Positions 6,255-13,407 of a stretch of DNA of 16,183 bases are shown one piece after another (position 1 is the stretch's first letter; the number at the start of each line of letters is the position of its first letter). The translations under genes and the position numbers were made by a program. Source of the stretch: Coriobacteriia bacterium (lineage in GTDB: Bacteria; Actinomycetota; Coriobacteriia; Coriobacteriales; QAMH01); NCBI GenBank assembly GCA_900758075.1, contig CAAEQF010000048.1:1-16183 (forward strand), written 5' to 3'. Under the pieces are notes generated by a model that did not search any database, was not told the origin of the DNA, and saw only the letters and a list, made by a program, of their open reading frames with translations.

Positions 6255-6980
6255 ATGATCAAAGTTTCCATCTGCGACGACGACCAAGGCGACTGCCTTC
6301 ACGCCGAAGAGCTCACGCGCGAGTTCATGCAGCTCAAGCACGTGGAAAACGTGAGCATCGATACGTTCGACAATCCGACCGACACGCTGGCAGAAATCGA
6401 CGGGGGCAAGGTCTTCGATCTCATCTTGTGCGATATCTACATGCCCGGCCTGCTCGGCACCGAGGCCATCCAAGAGCTGCGCGACGACGACAGCAACGTC
6501 CATGTCGTCTTCCTCACCACATCCGCCGACCACGCCTACGAGGCCTTCGGACTGCATGCCGACGGTTACTTGGTCAAACCCTACACGATGGAGCAGTTCT
6601 CGACCGTGCTCGGGCGTGTGTTGACCGCCATCGAGAAGGAACGCCGCGCGTCGATTCCCATCAAGGCGCGCGACGGCCTGCACCGCCTGAGCTACGACGA
6701 CATGATGTTTGCCGAGACGAGTGACCACGACCAGGTCATCCACTTGCAGAACAAGGCGACCGTCTCTACGCGCAGCTCGTCTCAGGCGCTGTTCAACCGT
6801 CTGTCGCAAGACGGACGCTTTTTCAAGGCGGGCGGCTCCTACATCCTCAATCTCGACAACGTGCGCTCCATCCAAGGACGTGACGTGACATTTGTGAACG
6901 GCGAGGCCATCACGGTGCCCGCGCGTAGCCGAAAAGAGCTGGAAGACGCGTTTTTCGACTTCTCGTTCGAGGGCATCTAG
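6255..6980 (+). CDS. LytTR-family response regulator (AgrA/LytR type)
   Basis: This 241-residue transcription factor has an N-terminal receiver domain (about 1-125). It has the acidic pocket DDD (8-10), the phospho-acceptor Asp60 in LILCDIYMPG, Thr89/Ser90 in LTTSA and Lys108 in LVKPY, so phosphorylation should be possible. The C-terminal LytTR DNA-binding domain (about 135-235) includes FFKAGGSYILNLDNV, the usual motif near its middle (F.R.H.S.LVNL.Y in relatives). Start ATG 6255 follows AAAGGAGG (6243-6250) at a short 4-base spacing; ATG 6251 is out of frame. It is divergent from the pilus-like operon and 3 bases upstream of a 7-TM sensor gene. Likely targets are its own promoter and that operon, though this cannot be shown here. 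Confidence 0.9.
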   Translation: MIKVSICDDDQGDCLHAEELTREFMQLKHVENVSIDTFDNPTDTLAEIDGGKVFDLILCDIYMPGLLGTEAIQELRDDDSNVHVVFLTTSADHAYEAFGLHADGYLVKPYTMEQFSTVLGRVLTAIEKERRASIPIKARDGLHRLSYDDMMFAETSDHDQVIHLQNKATVSTRSSSQALFNRLSQDGRFFKAGGSYILNLDNVRSIQGRDVTFVNGEAITVPARSRKELEDAFFDFSFEGI

Positions 6981-6983
6981 CGC

Positions 6984-7727
6984 ATGCCCGGCAATTTCTT
7001 CGAGATGTGCGCGGTCCCCGCAATCATCGTCGCCACGGCTGACGTCTTGTCCGTGCAGATTGGGATGACGGAATACCCTGCCAGATGGCATGTGGTGCTC
7101 GCGGTGGTGCTGAGTCTGCTCATCTCGGCGATAAACACGGCGATTCTGGTCTTTGCGGGCGTCGACGGGCTGACCATGCTGTGCTCGGCTACCCTGTACC
7201 TGCCGCTCGCGCTCAAGGGGCTGCTGTTTCGCAAATACAGCGACGGTCGCTCCATCTTCTCGCTCACGAGCATCGCGCTGTTCATCCAGTTCGAGGCGTG
7301 CCTCTCCTTGATCTGGCTTGACGCGAACGCGCGTGGCCCGCTGCTGTTCACCGTCTCGCTCGGCGGTCTGTCGCTCGTGGCCGTCCTGCTCGTGCAGCAC
7401 TTCGCGCGCGACCTGTACCGTTCCATCCAGGAAAAGATAGAGTCCGGGTGGGTCGTCTACAGTCTGCTCCCCATTGCGGGTAACGCCTTCGTTCTCGTGT
7501 GCTTCCTGCTCTACCGGCATCTGGAAGTCTGCATGGTGCTTACGCTGTCGGGCATCGCGTTCCTGTTCGCCTTCATCTCGCTAGGGACGTTCTTCTGCTT
7601 TTTCAAGCGCCTCTACGAATCGGTCAACCTTGAGGCCGACGTCAGAATGCTGCGCTCTCAGCAGCAAATACAGGAGAATCTCGAGAGGGAGCGCCGCGAG
7701 CGCCAGCGCTTCATCCTCGGGGTGTAG
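6984..7727 (+). CDS. 7-TM sensor, AgrC-like histidine kinase lacking the kinase domain
   Basis: This 247-residue protein has about seven hydrophobic segments (near 5-25, 35-60, 63-82, 90-112, 119-141, 157-177 and 182-207). A cytoplasmic coiled-coil helix follows, rich in Glu, Gln and Arg (EADVRMLRSQQQIQENLERE). In AgrC-type sensors such a helix leads directly into the H-box (RHDxxxH) and then a GHKL ATPase domain. Here translation ends with RQRFILGV and TAG, so both are absent. The other two plus-strand frames downstream contain no remnant of them. The gene follows the LytTR regulator by 3 bases and precedes the transglutaminase gene by 3 bases, which supports an operon. It could be a truncated kinase or a kinase-free membrane signalling protein. 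Confidence 0.75.
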   Translation: MPGNFFEMCAVPAIIVATADVLSVQIGMTEYPARWHVVLAVVLSLLISAINTAILVFAGVDGLTMLCSATLYLPLALKGLLFRKYSDGRSIFSLTSIALFIQFEACLSLIWLDANARGPLLFTVSLGGLSLVAVLLVQHFARDLYRSIQEKIESGWVVYSLLPIAGNAFVLVCFLLYRHLEVCMVLTLSGIAFLFAFISLGTFFCFFKRLYESVNLEADVRMLRSQQQIQENLERERRERQRFILGV

Positions 7728-7730
7728 CGT

Positions 7731-8762
7731 ATGCGGCGCGGTTGTGACATTCGGCGTCGTCGCGTGCGCGGCAAACGCATCGCATCGCTTCTTGTGGACA
7801 TCGCATGTTCGCTCGTGCTCGCCTTCTGTATGTGCGCGTGCAGCTCGTCCGACGTCAACGAGCAGGGTCAGCAGTCCGGCAAGGCGATGGACGGCCTCGT
7901 GTCGGGCGGCTCGCAGCCGACTGGGAATCCCGGCGGCGGCTCTGCGGAGGATGCGGCCGCTCCTATCGCGACGGATTCGGTGTATGCGAGTTTTGACGAC
8001 GGCGCTGCGGTGAGCGTGGGTGCGGCACGCGTCGACACGAGCCAAGTGGCGCAGGGCTACCTCGGCGTGAAGATAAGCGATGCGGGCACGTTCAAGGTGC
8101 GCCTCGAGAAGGACGAGACCTACACGTACGACTTGAGCAGCGACGGCACGCCCAACTACTACCCGCTACAGATGGGCGATGGCACCTACAGGCTGACGGT
8201 GTATCGCAACGTGACGGGCAACAAGTACTCGACCGAGGGCACGAAGAACATCGACGTCAAGCTCGACAACGAGTTCCAACCCTTCATGCATCCCAACGTG
8301 TTTTCCAGCTACGGCGAGAGGTCGGCGGCGGTCGCCCAAGCGCAATCGCTGTGTGCGGGGCTTTCGACCGATACCGAGAAGGTCTCGGCGATCTACCAGT
8401 GGTTGAGCAAGACGATCCAGTACGACTACGACTTCGCCAAGAACCCGGGCGACGGCTACGTGCCCGACCCCGATCGCACGCTTTCAACCAAGAAGGGCAT
8501 CTGCTTTGATTATGCGTCGCTTGCGGCGGCGATGATTCGCAGCCAGCAGATCCCCTGCAAGCTCATCACGGGCTACGTGCAGCCCAACGACATCTATCAT
8601 TCGTGGAATATGGTCTACCTGCAGGACAAGGGGTGGATCACGACGAGCATTCAAGCGAGCGTCGACGAATGGGGGCGCATCGACGTGACCTTCGAGGCGA
8701 CTGGCGGCGACGCGCAGTTCGTCGGCAACGGCAGCAACTACACCACCCGCTACACCTATTAG
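7731..8762 (+). CDS. Transglutaminase-like cysteine-protease-fold lipoprotein
   Basis: This 343-residue protein has a basic N-terminus (RRRRVRGKR), then a hydrophobic stretch ending in MCAC, with Cys37 as the probable lipidated residue. The lipobox is not ideal because Met is at -3. A Gly/Ser/Gln-rich linker (about 40-80) follows. The C-terminal transglutaminase-like domain (about 195-325) has the triad Cys258 in KKGICFDYASLAA, His290 in YHSWNMV and Asp318 in GRIDVTFEA. Such domains act as peptidases or transglutaminases on protein or peptidoglycan substrates at the cell surface. It ends the regulator operon. Start ATG 7731 has only a weak SD (GGGG) and probably relies on coupling to the preceding stop, 3 bases upstream. 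Confidence 0.87.
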   Translation: MRRGCDIRRRRVRGKRIASLLVDIACSLVLAFCMCACSSSDVNEQGQQSGKAMDGLVSGGSQPTGNPGGGSAEDAAAPIATDSVYASFDDGAAVSVGAARVDTSQVAQGYLGVKISDAGTFKVRLEKDETYTYDLSSDGTPNYYPLQMGDGTYRLTVYRNVTGNKYSTEGTKNIDVKLDNEFQPFMHPNVFSSYGERSAAVAQAQSLCAGLSTDTEKVSAIYQWLSKTIQYDYDFAKNPGDGYVPDPDRTLSTKKGICFDYASLAAAMIRSQQIPCKLITGYVQPNDIYHSWNMVYLQDKGWITTSIQASVDEWGRIDVTFEATGGDAQFVGNGSNYTTRYTY

Positions 8763-8782
8763 CGCTGCGATAGGGGGCGGGG

Positions 8783-8827
8783 TGTCTCCTGTGCCAAAAC
8801 GAACCGATGTCCACGGTCCCTGTGCCA
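8783..8827. repeat. Short tandem motif between convergent genes
   Basis: Two copies of CCTGTGCCA (8788-8796 and 8819-8827) lie 31 bp apart, each preceded by TGTC (8783-8786 and 8808-8811). They sit in the 70-bp space between the convergent transglutaminase and folate-enzyme genes. No clear intrinsic terminator is seen in this gap. The motif may be part of a dispersed intergenic repeat, but copy number cannot be judged from one window. Confidence 0.3.
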
Positions 8828-8832
8828 GATGG

Positions 8833-9423
8833 CTAGCGTTCGGCGGCGATGAGGCGCGACGGCGTCAAGATGTACTGTACGCCGCGGTCGTGCGTGGTAG
8901 TGGGAATCTCTTCGGCTATCTGCTCGTCGAAGGCGATGCCGATGGTCATGCAATTCGGGCCGATGTAGGGCAGGTAGCGGTCAAAGTAGCCGCCGGCATT
9001 TCCCAGGCGGTGGCCGTGTTTATCGAAGGCGACGCCGGGGACGAGGATCACGTCCAAGGTGCGCGGGTCGACCATGCGCTCCTTGGGGATGTTCGTCACG
9101 AGGGTCTTGGGGTTGACCAACACATCGGTGTTGTCGTCGCGCGTGAAGGTCGTGTAGACCATGAGCGTCTTCGAGACGATGAGCGGGTAGGAGATGACCG
9201 GGGCGGTGCCCAGATCGCGCAGGGCCCTGACGGCATTGTTGATGTTCAGCTCGGAGCCGAAGGCGCTGTAGACGCCGATGCTCTTGGCCTTCTTGATGGC
9301 GGGCAGAGCGAGCAATCGCGTCTGAAGCGCGCGCTCGTACTCGGCACGTGTGCGAAGGCTCATGTTGTCTCGGATGCTGCGCATTTCCTTGCGGAGCGCG
9401 GCTTTTGTCTCCTCAATACCCAT
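8833..9423 (-). CDS. 5-formyltetrahydrofolate cyclo-ligase
   Basis: This 196-residue cytosolic enzyme converts 5-formyl-THF to 5,10-methenyl-THF with ATP, recycling a storage folate. Family features are the N-terminal KAALRKEMR (7-15), where a conserved basic pair contacts ATP, then SAFGSELN (53-60), and the signature LVPGVAFDKHGHRLGNAGGY (127-146) followed by FDRYL. The usual GyGgGyYDR appears here as GNAGGYFDR. The length matches the family's roughly 190 residues. Start ATG 9423 is chosen from the family N-terminus; the longer frame to 9474 would add 17 non-conserved residues. No SD precedes ATG 9423, but a promoter lies 7 bases upstream, so the mRNA is probably leaderless. Confidence 0.9.
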   Translation of the reverse strand: MGIEETKAALRKEMRSIRDNMSLRTRAEYERALQTRLLALPAIKKAKSIGVYSAFGSELNINNAVRALRDLGTAPVISYPLIVSKTLMVYTTFTRDDNTDVLVNPKTLVTNIPKERMVDPRTLDVILVPGVAFDKHGHRLGNAGGYFDRYLPYIGPNCMTIGIAFDEQIAEEIPTTTHDRGVQYILTPSRLIAAER

Positions 9424-9430
9424 GCGTGGA

Positions 9431-9459
9431 AGAATAACACGTCTTGTTCTGTCTGTCAG
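9431..9459 (-). promoter_or_regulatory. Promoter for a leaderless folate-enzyme mRNA
   Basis: On the minus strand, -35 CTGACA (9454-9459) and -10 TATTCT (9431-9436) are separated by 17 bp. Seven bases separate the -10 box from the A of ATG 9423, so the expected start of transcription falls at or next to the start codon. There is no SD. Confidence 0.55.
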
Positions 9460-9630
9460 TTCCGGCATCTTCAAATGAACCGAGGGGGGGCGAGACGAGG
9501 GGCCAAGACGAGGCCCGTGGGCATCGTGTCATTTTGACGCGGAGAGGCGGGGCGGGCGGACGTCGCGGGTGGCGCTTTCCGAAAAAGCTCCGACTAACGG
9601 GGATTTATAGCGAACTTGCGCGGTCGATTT

Positions 9631-9639
9631 TGCTACTAT
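9631..9639 (+). promoter_or_regulatory. Extended -10 promoter for a leaderless aspartokinase mRNA
   Basis: TGC followed by TACTAT (9634-9639) forms an extended -10. Seven bases later comes ATG 9647, the start that best fits the aspartokinase family. No good -35 is present at 17 bp, and no SD precedes ATG 9638 or 9647. The spacing to the start codon is the same as for the divergent folate gene. Confidence 0.5.
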
Positions 9640-9646
9640 GTCACCC

Positions 9647-10927
9647 ATGTCAACAGTAGTAGCAAAATTCGGTGGTACTTCGGTTGCCACGCCGGAGCGC
9701 GTGATAAACGTCGCGCGCCGCATTGTCGAGCGCAAACGCGCCGGCAACAGGGTCGTCGCCGTCGTCTCTGCTATGGGCAAAACGACCGATGACCTCATCA
9801 AACTCGCGAACTCCATTACAGATGCGCCGTCTCCGCGCGAGATGGACACGCTGCTCTCGACGGGCGAGATGGTTTCCATGTCGCTGCTCGCGATGGCAGT
9901 CGAGTCTCTTGGCGAGAAGGCGATCAGTCTGAGCGGGCGTCAGATCGGTCTGATCACGGACAACGTCCACGGCAAGGCCTCGATTCGCGAGATTCACGCG
10001 ACGCGCATCAAGGGCGCGCTCGCCGATGGCAACATCGTCATCGTCGCCGGGTTCCAGGGCATCGACGCGGCGGGCGACATCACGACACTCGGACGCGGCG
10101 GCTCCGATACGACCGCGGTCGCCATCGCGGCTGGCATCAAGGCGGACGTGTGCGAGATTTACACGGATGTCGACGGCGTCTACACGGCCGACCCGCGCAT
10201 CGTGCCCCGCGCGCAGAAAATCGACGAGATTTCCTACGAGGAGATGCTCGAGATGGCTGCCGGCGGTGCTGGCGTGCTCCATAAGCGCTGCGTCGAGTTC
10301 GCGCGCAACTTCGGAGTTGTGATTCACTGCCGCTCGTCGTTCAACGACGAACCCGGCACGCTTGTTAAGGAGATGGACCCGAACATGGAAAAGGCAATCG
10401 TCAGTGGTGTGACCCATGACCTCTCCGAGGCCAAGTTCACGATTCGCGACGTGCCCGACACGGCTGGCGTCGCGGCGACTGTCTTCGGCGCGATGGCGGA
10501 TGCCAATCTCGCGGTCGACATGATCATCCAGAATCTTTCCGAGCAAGGCTACACGGATATCTCGTTCACCTCCCCCAAGGCCGATGCGGCGCGTACCGAA
10601 GAGGTCATGCGCAAGATTGTCGAGGACCTGGGCGCACGCGAGCTTATCGTCGCCGACAACATCGCGAAGGTCTCGATCATCGGCGCCGGCATGAAGGTCA
10701 ATTCTGGCGTTGCGGCAAAGATGTTCCGCACGCTGGCGGATGGCGACATCAACATCTCGATGATCAGCACGTCCGACATTCGCACGAGCGTTGTCATTCC
10801 CGCCGATGAGGCGGAGCGCGCGGTGCGCCTGCTCCATACGGCTTTCGGGCTGGACGGGACGAAGGTGTTCCAAGAGACCCAGCTTTCCGCCGAGGAGCTT
10901 GCCGCGAAGGCAAACAAGGGCCGCTAA
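9647..10927 (+). CDS. lysC: Aspartokinase with two C-terminal ACT domains
   Basis: This 426-residue enzyme phosphorylates L-aspartate, the first step toward lysine, threonine, methionine and diaminopimelate. The amino-acid-kinase domain (about 1-240) has the signature VAKFGGTSVA (5-14), TLGRGGSDTTA (about 151-161) for nucleotide binding, and YTDVDGVYTADPR. Two ACT domains (about 265-340 and 345-420; AGVAATVFGAMADANLAVDM and GMKVNSGVAAKMF) carry the feedback site, usually for lysine and/or threonine. The single-function, two-ACT layout matches Bacillus aspartokinase II and Corynebacterium LysC. Start: ATG 9647 gives the family N-terminus MSTVVAKFGG; ATG 9638 would add three residues and overlaps the -10 box. 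A strong terminator follows, so the gene is probably monocistronic. No lysine riboswitch was seen upstream. Confidence 0.95.
   Translation: MSTVVAKFGGTSVATPERVINVARRIVERKRAGNRVVAVVSAMGKTTDDLIKLANSITDAPSPREMDTLLSTGEMVSMSLLAMAVESLGEKAISLSGRQIGLITDNVHGKASIREIHATRIKGALADGNIVIVAGFQGIDAAGDITTLGRGGSDTTAVAIAAGIKADVCEIYTDVDGVYTADPRIVPRAQKIDEISYEEMLEMAAGGAGVLHKRCVEFARNFGVVIHCRSSFNDEPGTLVKEMDPNMEKAIVSGVTHDLSEAKFTIRDVPDTAGVAATVFGAMADANLAVDMIIQNLSEQGYTDISFTSPKADAARTEEVMRKIVEDLGARELIVADNIAKVSIIGAGMKVNSGVAAKMFRTLADGDINISMISTSDIRTSVVIPADEAERAVRLLHTAFGLDGTKVFQETQLSAEELAAKANKGR
10367..10387 (+). promoter_or_regulatory. Internal ribosome binding site and start for the aspartokinase beta subunit
   Basis: AAGGAG (10367-10372) precedes in-frame ATG 10385 by 12 bases, at codon 247 of lysC. 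The internal product would be about 180 residues containing only the two ACT domains. Bacillus aspartokinase II and Corynebacterium LysC make such a beta subunit from an internal start at about this position. The SD spacing is long, and ATG 10373 lies too close to the SD to be used. Confidence 0.5.
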
Positions 10928-10957
10928 GCTCTGCAGCGTTCAACAAATAACTGGTCG

Positions 10958-10991
10958 ATGGGCCTGGGGTTGTCCCCGGGCCCATTTTTTT
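10958..10991 (+). terminator. Strong intrinsic terminator after aspartokinase
   Basis: ATGGGCCTGGGG (10958-10969) pairs with CCCCGGGCCCAT (10974-10985) through 12 bp with one T-G wobble and a TTGT loop. A run of seven T (10985-10991) follows. This is the clearest terminator in the window. Downstream to 11089 I see no gene and only a weak candidate promoter (TGC TATCGT at 11044-11052). Confidence 0.92.
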
Positions 10992-11089
10992 ATCGCCCCA
11001 TCGGGGTCGGTTCTTCTTGGTTATTTCCTTGAGGGCAGGGGAATGCTATCGTCGCTGCAGAAACGGACGCGATTCAAGTTGTGGTGAAC

Positions 11090-12679
11090 ATGGAGAAGAG
11101 ACCGAACGTCAAGCTGACTCTCGACCAGGGGTACGCCGTGCAGCAAGACCTGCAGGCGGATTGCTCATCTGTCGAGCTTGCCAAGATCCTGCACGTGAAG
11201 AAGGCGTACTTGCTGCGACGCTCGGTCGACGCGCGCCACAAGAACGACGTGCACTTCATCGCGACCGTCGGCATCGGCGATGGCGCGTGCGCGCCGCAAG
11301 CTATCCAGCCGTTGCGAGAGCGCGAAACACCCGACCCGCATCTGGGCAACAGTCGCCCCATGGTAGTGGGAATGGGCCCGGCCGGGCTGTTCGCCGCGCT
11401 CGAACTTGCGGAAGCGGGGCTGTGCCCGATTGTCATCGAACGCGGCGCCCCCGTCGAGGAGCGCGCGGCCGATATCGACTTGTACCATCGGACCCGCGTG
11501 CTCAACACGCGCAGCAACGTGCAGTTTGGCGAGGGCGGTGCCGGCACGTTCTCCGACGGAAAGCTTACGACGGGCAAGAACTCGCCGCTCATCGCAGGGG
11601 TCCTTCGGACGTTCGTGGCGGCGGGCGCGCCGCAGGAGATTCTCTGGCAGGCAAAGCCGCATATCGGCACCGATGTGCTGGGCGGTGTCGTCGCAGACAT
11701 CCGCCGCCGCATCATCGCCTGCGGTGGTGACGTGCGCTTTCATACGCAACTGACTGACCTTGTCATCGAGCGTGGCTCCCTCACGGGCGTCGTGGTTGAG
11801 GGGCCAGACGGGGCGAGCGAGCAGCTGCCCGCGGGCAGGCTCGTGCTCGCGGTCGGGCATTCAGCGCGCGACACGTTTGAGGTGCTCAAGCGCTGCAGCT
11901 TGGAACTCGAGCAGAAGCCCTTCTCCATCGGTGTGCGCATCGAGCACAGCCAGCAGCGCATCAACGAGGCACAATATGGGCGCGCGGCATCGCATCCGGC
12001 GCTTGGGGCGGCGGACTACAAGCTCACGCCGCCGAAAATTTCGAGCGGGCGCGCGGTCTACAGCTTCTGCATGTGCCCAGGCGGCGAGGTCGTCGCTGCC
12101 TCCAGCGAGGAGGGCGAGCTCTGCGTGAACGGCATGTCGCGCCAAGCGCGTGCGGGAAGAAACGCGAACGCGGCGCTGCTGTGCAACGTCGTGCCCGAAG
12201 ACTTCCCCGATCCGTCCGATCCGCTTTCCGGTATCGCCTTCCAGCGTTCGTGGGAACGCGCCGCCTTCGAGCTCGGAGGCTCGAGCTGGCGCGCGCCCCT
12301 GCAGACGCTCGTTTCCTTCCTTGCCCGTCCCTGCCACAAGGGCACCGACCTCGAGCCGACGTATCCACTCGGAGTCGAGGAAGCGCCCATCAGCTCGTGC
12401 CTGCCCGGCTTCGCGTCGCAGGCGCTGCGCGAGGCTATTCCGTTTTTCGACCGCCGCATCAAAGGCTACGGGGACGCACGCGCGCTGCTCACGGGCGTGG
12501 AGGCCAGAAGTTCATCCCCCGTCCGCGTCGTTCGCGACAAGGCATCGCTGCAGGCAACGCGCGTCATAGGGCTGTACCCGTGCGGCGAGGGCGCGGGCTA
12601 TGCGGGCGGCATTATGTCGGCGGCTGTCGACGGCATTCGCGTGGCGCGGCAGATCATCGGAGACGCAGCTTCGCAGTAG
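11090..12679 (+). CDS. FAD-dependent dehydrogenase (COG2509 type), substrate unknown
   Basis: This protein of about 529 residues has an N-terminal domain (1-85, with AKILHVKKAYLLRRSVDARH) typical of this uncharacterised flavoprotein family. A Rossmann FAD site follows, VVGMGPAGLFAALELAEAG (92-110). Further family motifs are NVQFGEGGAGTFSDGKL, SFCMCPGGEVVAASSEEG and, near the end, YPCGEGAGYAGGIMSAAVDG, where the last FAD-binding loop lies. The family is widespread in anaerobes, and the reaction is not established. Start: GTG 11081, GTG 11084 and ATG 11090 are all possible and none has a convincing SD. ATG 11090 is chosen because relatives begin shortly before the KLTLD segment. The gene stands alone between a terminator and a convergent prepilin peptidase gene. 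Confidence 0.88.
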   Translation: MEKRPNVKLTLDQGYAVQQDLQADCSSVELAKILHVKKAYLLRRSVDARHKNDVHFIATVGIGDGACAPQAIQPLRERETPDPHLGNSRPMVVGMGPAGLFAALELAEAGLCPIVIERGAPVEERAADIDLYHRTRVLNTRSNVQFGEGGAGTFSDGKLTTGKNSPLIAGVLRTFVAAGAPQEILWQAKPHIGTDVLGGVVADIRRRIIACGGDVRFHTQLTDLVIERGSLTGVVVEGPDGASEQLPAGRLVLAVGHSARDTFEVLKRCSLELEQKPFSIGVRIEHSQQRINEAQYGRAASHPALGAADYKLTPPKISSGRAVYSFCMCPGGEVVAASSEEGELCVNGMSRQARAGRNANAALLCNVVPEDFPDPSDPLSGIAFQRSWERAAFELGGSSWRAPLQTLVSFLARPCHKGTDLEPTYPLGVEEAPISSCLPGFASQALREAIPFFDRRIKGYGDARALLTGVEARSSSPVRVVRDKASLQATRVIGLYPCGEGAGYAGGIMSAAVDGIRVARQIIGDAASQ

Positions 12680-12717
12680 CCGGCCCTTCTCGCGAGCGGC
12701 TGCGACCCTCGTCGCCT

Positions 12718-13407
12718 TCAGCAGAATAAACCGACGCAGTACCAGATCACGAATCCCGGCATCATCGGTACGTGCGCATCGATTGCCCTGCGGTACACGA
12801 GAATGGCGATTGCTGCGGTACCCATGACCAGCGAGCAGGCAAACATACCCGCGAAGTTCCCCTGAAAGCCCGAAAACAGGCATAACGCGGGAAGCAGCCG
12901 CACGTCTCCTGAGCCGAGCGGCTGGGGCTTGTCCAAGCGCCGGGCAACCCAATTCATCACTGCCGCGCCACCCACGAGCGTCCCCGCAAGAGCGAGCAGC
13001 TCGAGGGGGAGCACACCGCCAGTCTGCGCCAGCGCAAACACCGCCCCGAGTACGAGCAGTGCCGCCGATACTTCCCAGGGGATGATGCGTGCCACAAGGT
13101 CGCAAAGCAGGGCGACTCCCATGCAGGCGGCGCCGAGCGTGGCGAGCAAGCACAGCAGGGGTGGCAGAATCTGGAAGGCTATGCGGGAAAATACGACGAG
13201 CGATACAGCGCACGCGACGCGGACGAGGTAAGTGCGCACCTCGCTGGCATGCAGACGATTGGCCCATTGGAGCGGGCGGCCGGCGCGTGAACAGGTGGGG
13301 ATGAGCGTGCGTCCGACGACAATGCTGCGATGCCTGAGCAGAAAGACCGCGGCTCGCGGCACGACAGCCCAGCCGAGTATCAAGGCTGCCAGGGCGAGCA
13401 GGGCCAT
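12718..13407 (-). CDS. Prepilin peptidase, A24 family, short form
   Basis: This 229-residue integral membrane aspartic protease has the two catalytic Asp motifs of family A24: Asp103 in LLCDLVARIIP and Asp168 in PLGSGDVRLLPAL (the GxGD motif). PMMPGF near 215-220 is the usual late motif. Such enzymes cut prepilin leader peptides at the cytoplasmic face. The family's N-terminal methylase domain with Cys pairs is not recognisable; residues 20-60 hold only one Cys (PTCSRAG). The protein may therefore cleave without methylating. Start ATG 13407 follows GGAGG at 8 bases; GTG 13416 overlaps that SD. It is the natural partner of the pilus-like operon at 2330-6166, although the two are 6.5 kb apart. 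It is convergent with the flavoprotein gene, with only 38 bp between. Confidence 0.87.
   Translation of the reverse strand: MALLALAALILGWAVVPRAAVFLLRHRSIVVGRTLIPTCSRAGRPLQWANRLHASEVRTYLVRVACAVSLVVFSRIAFQILPPLLCLLATLGAACMGVALLCDLVARIIPWEVSAALLVLGAVFALAQTGGVLPLELLALAGTLVGGAAVMNWVARRLDKPQPLGSGDVRLLPALCLFSGFQGNFAGMFACSLVMGTAAIAILVYRRAIDAHVPMMPGFVIWYCVGLFC

Noticed and set aside
5880..7520. 546-codon minus-strand frame opposite the regulator and sensor
   Set aside because: Antisense shadow. The LytTR regulator on the plus strand has intact catalytic residues.
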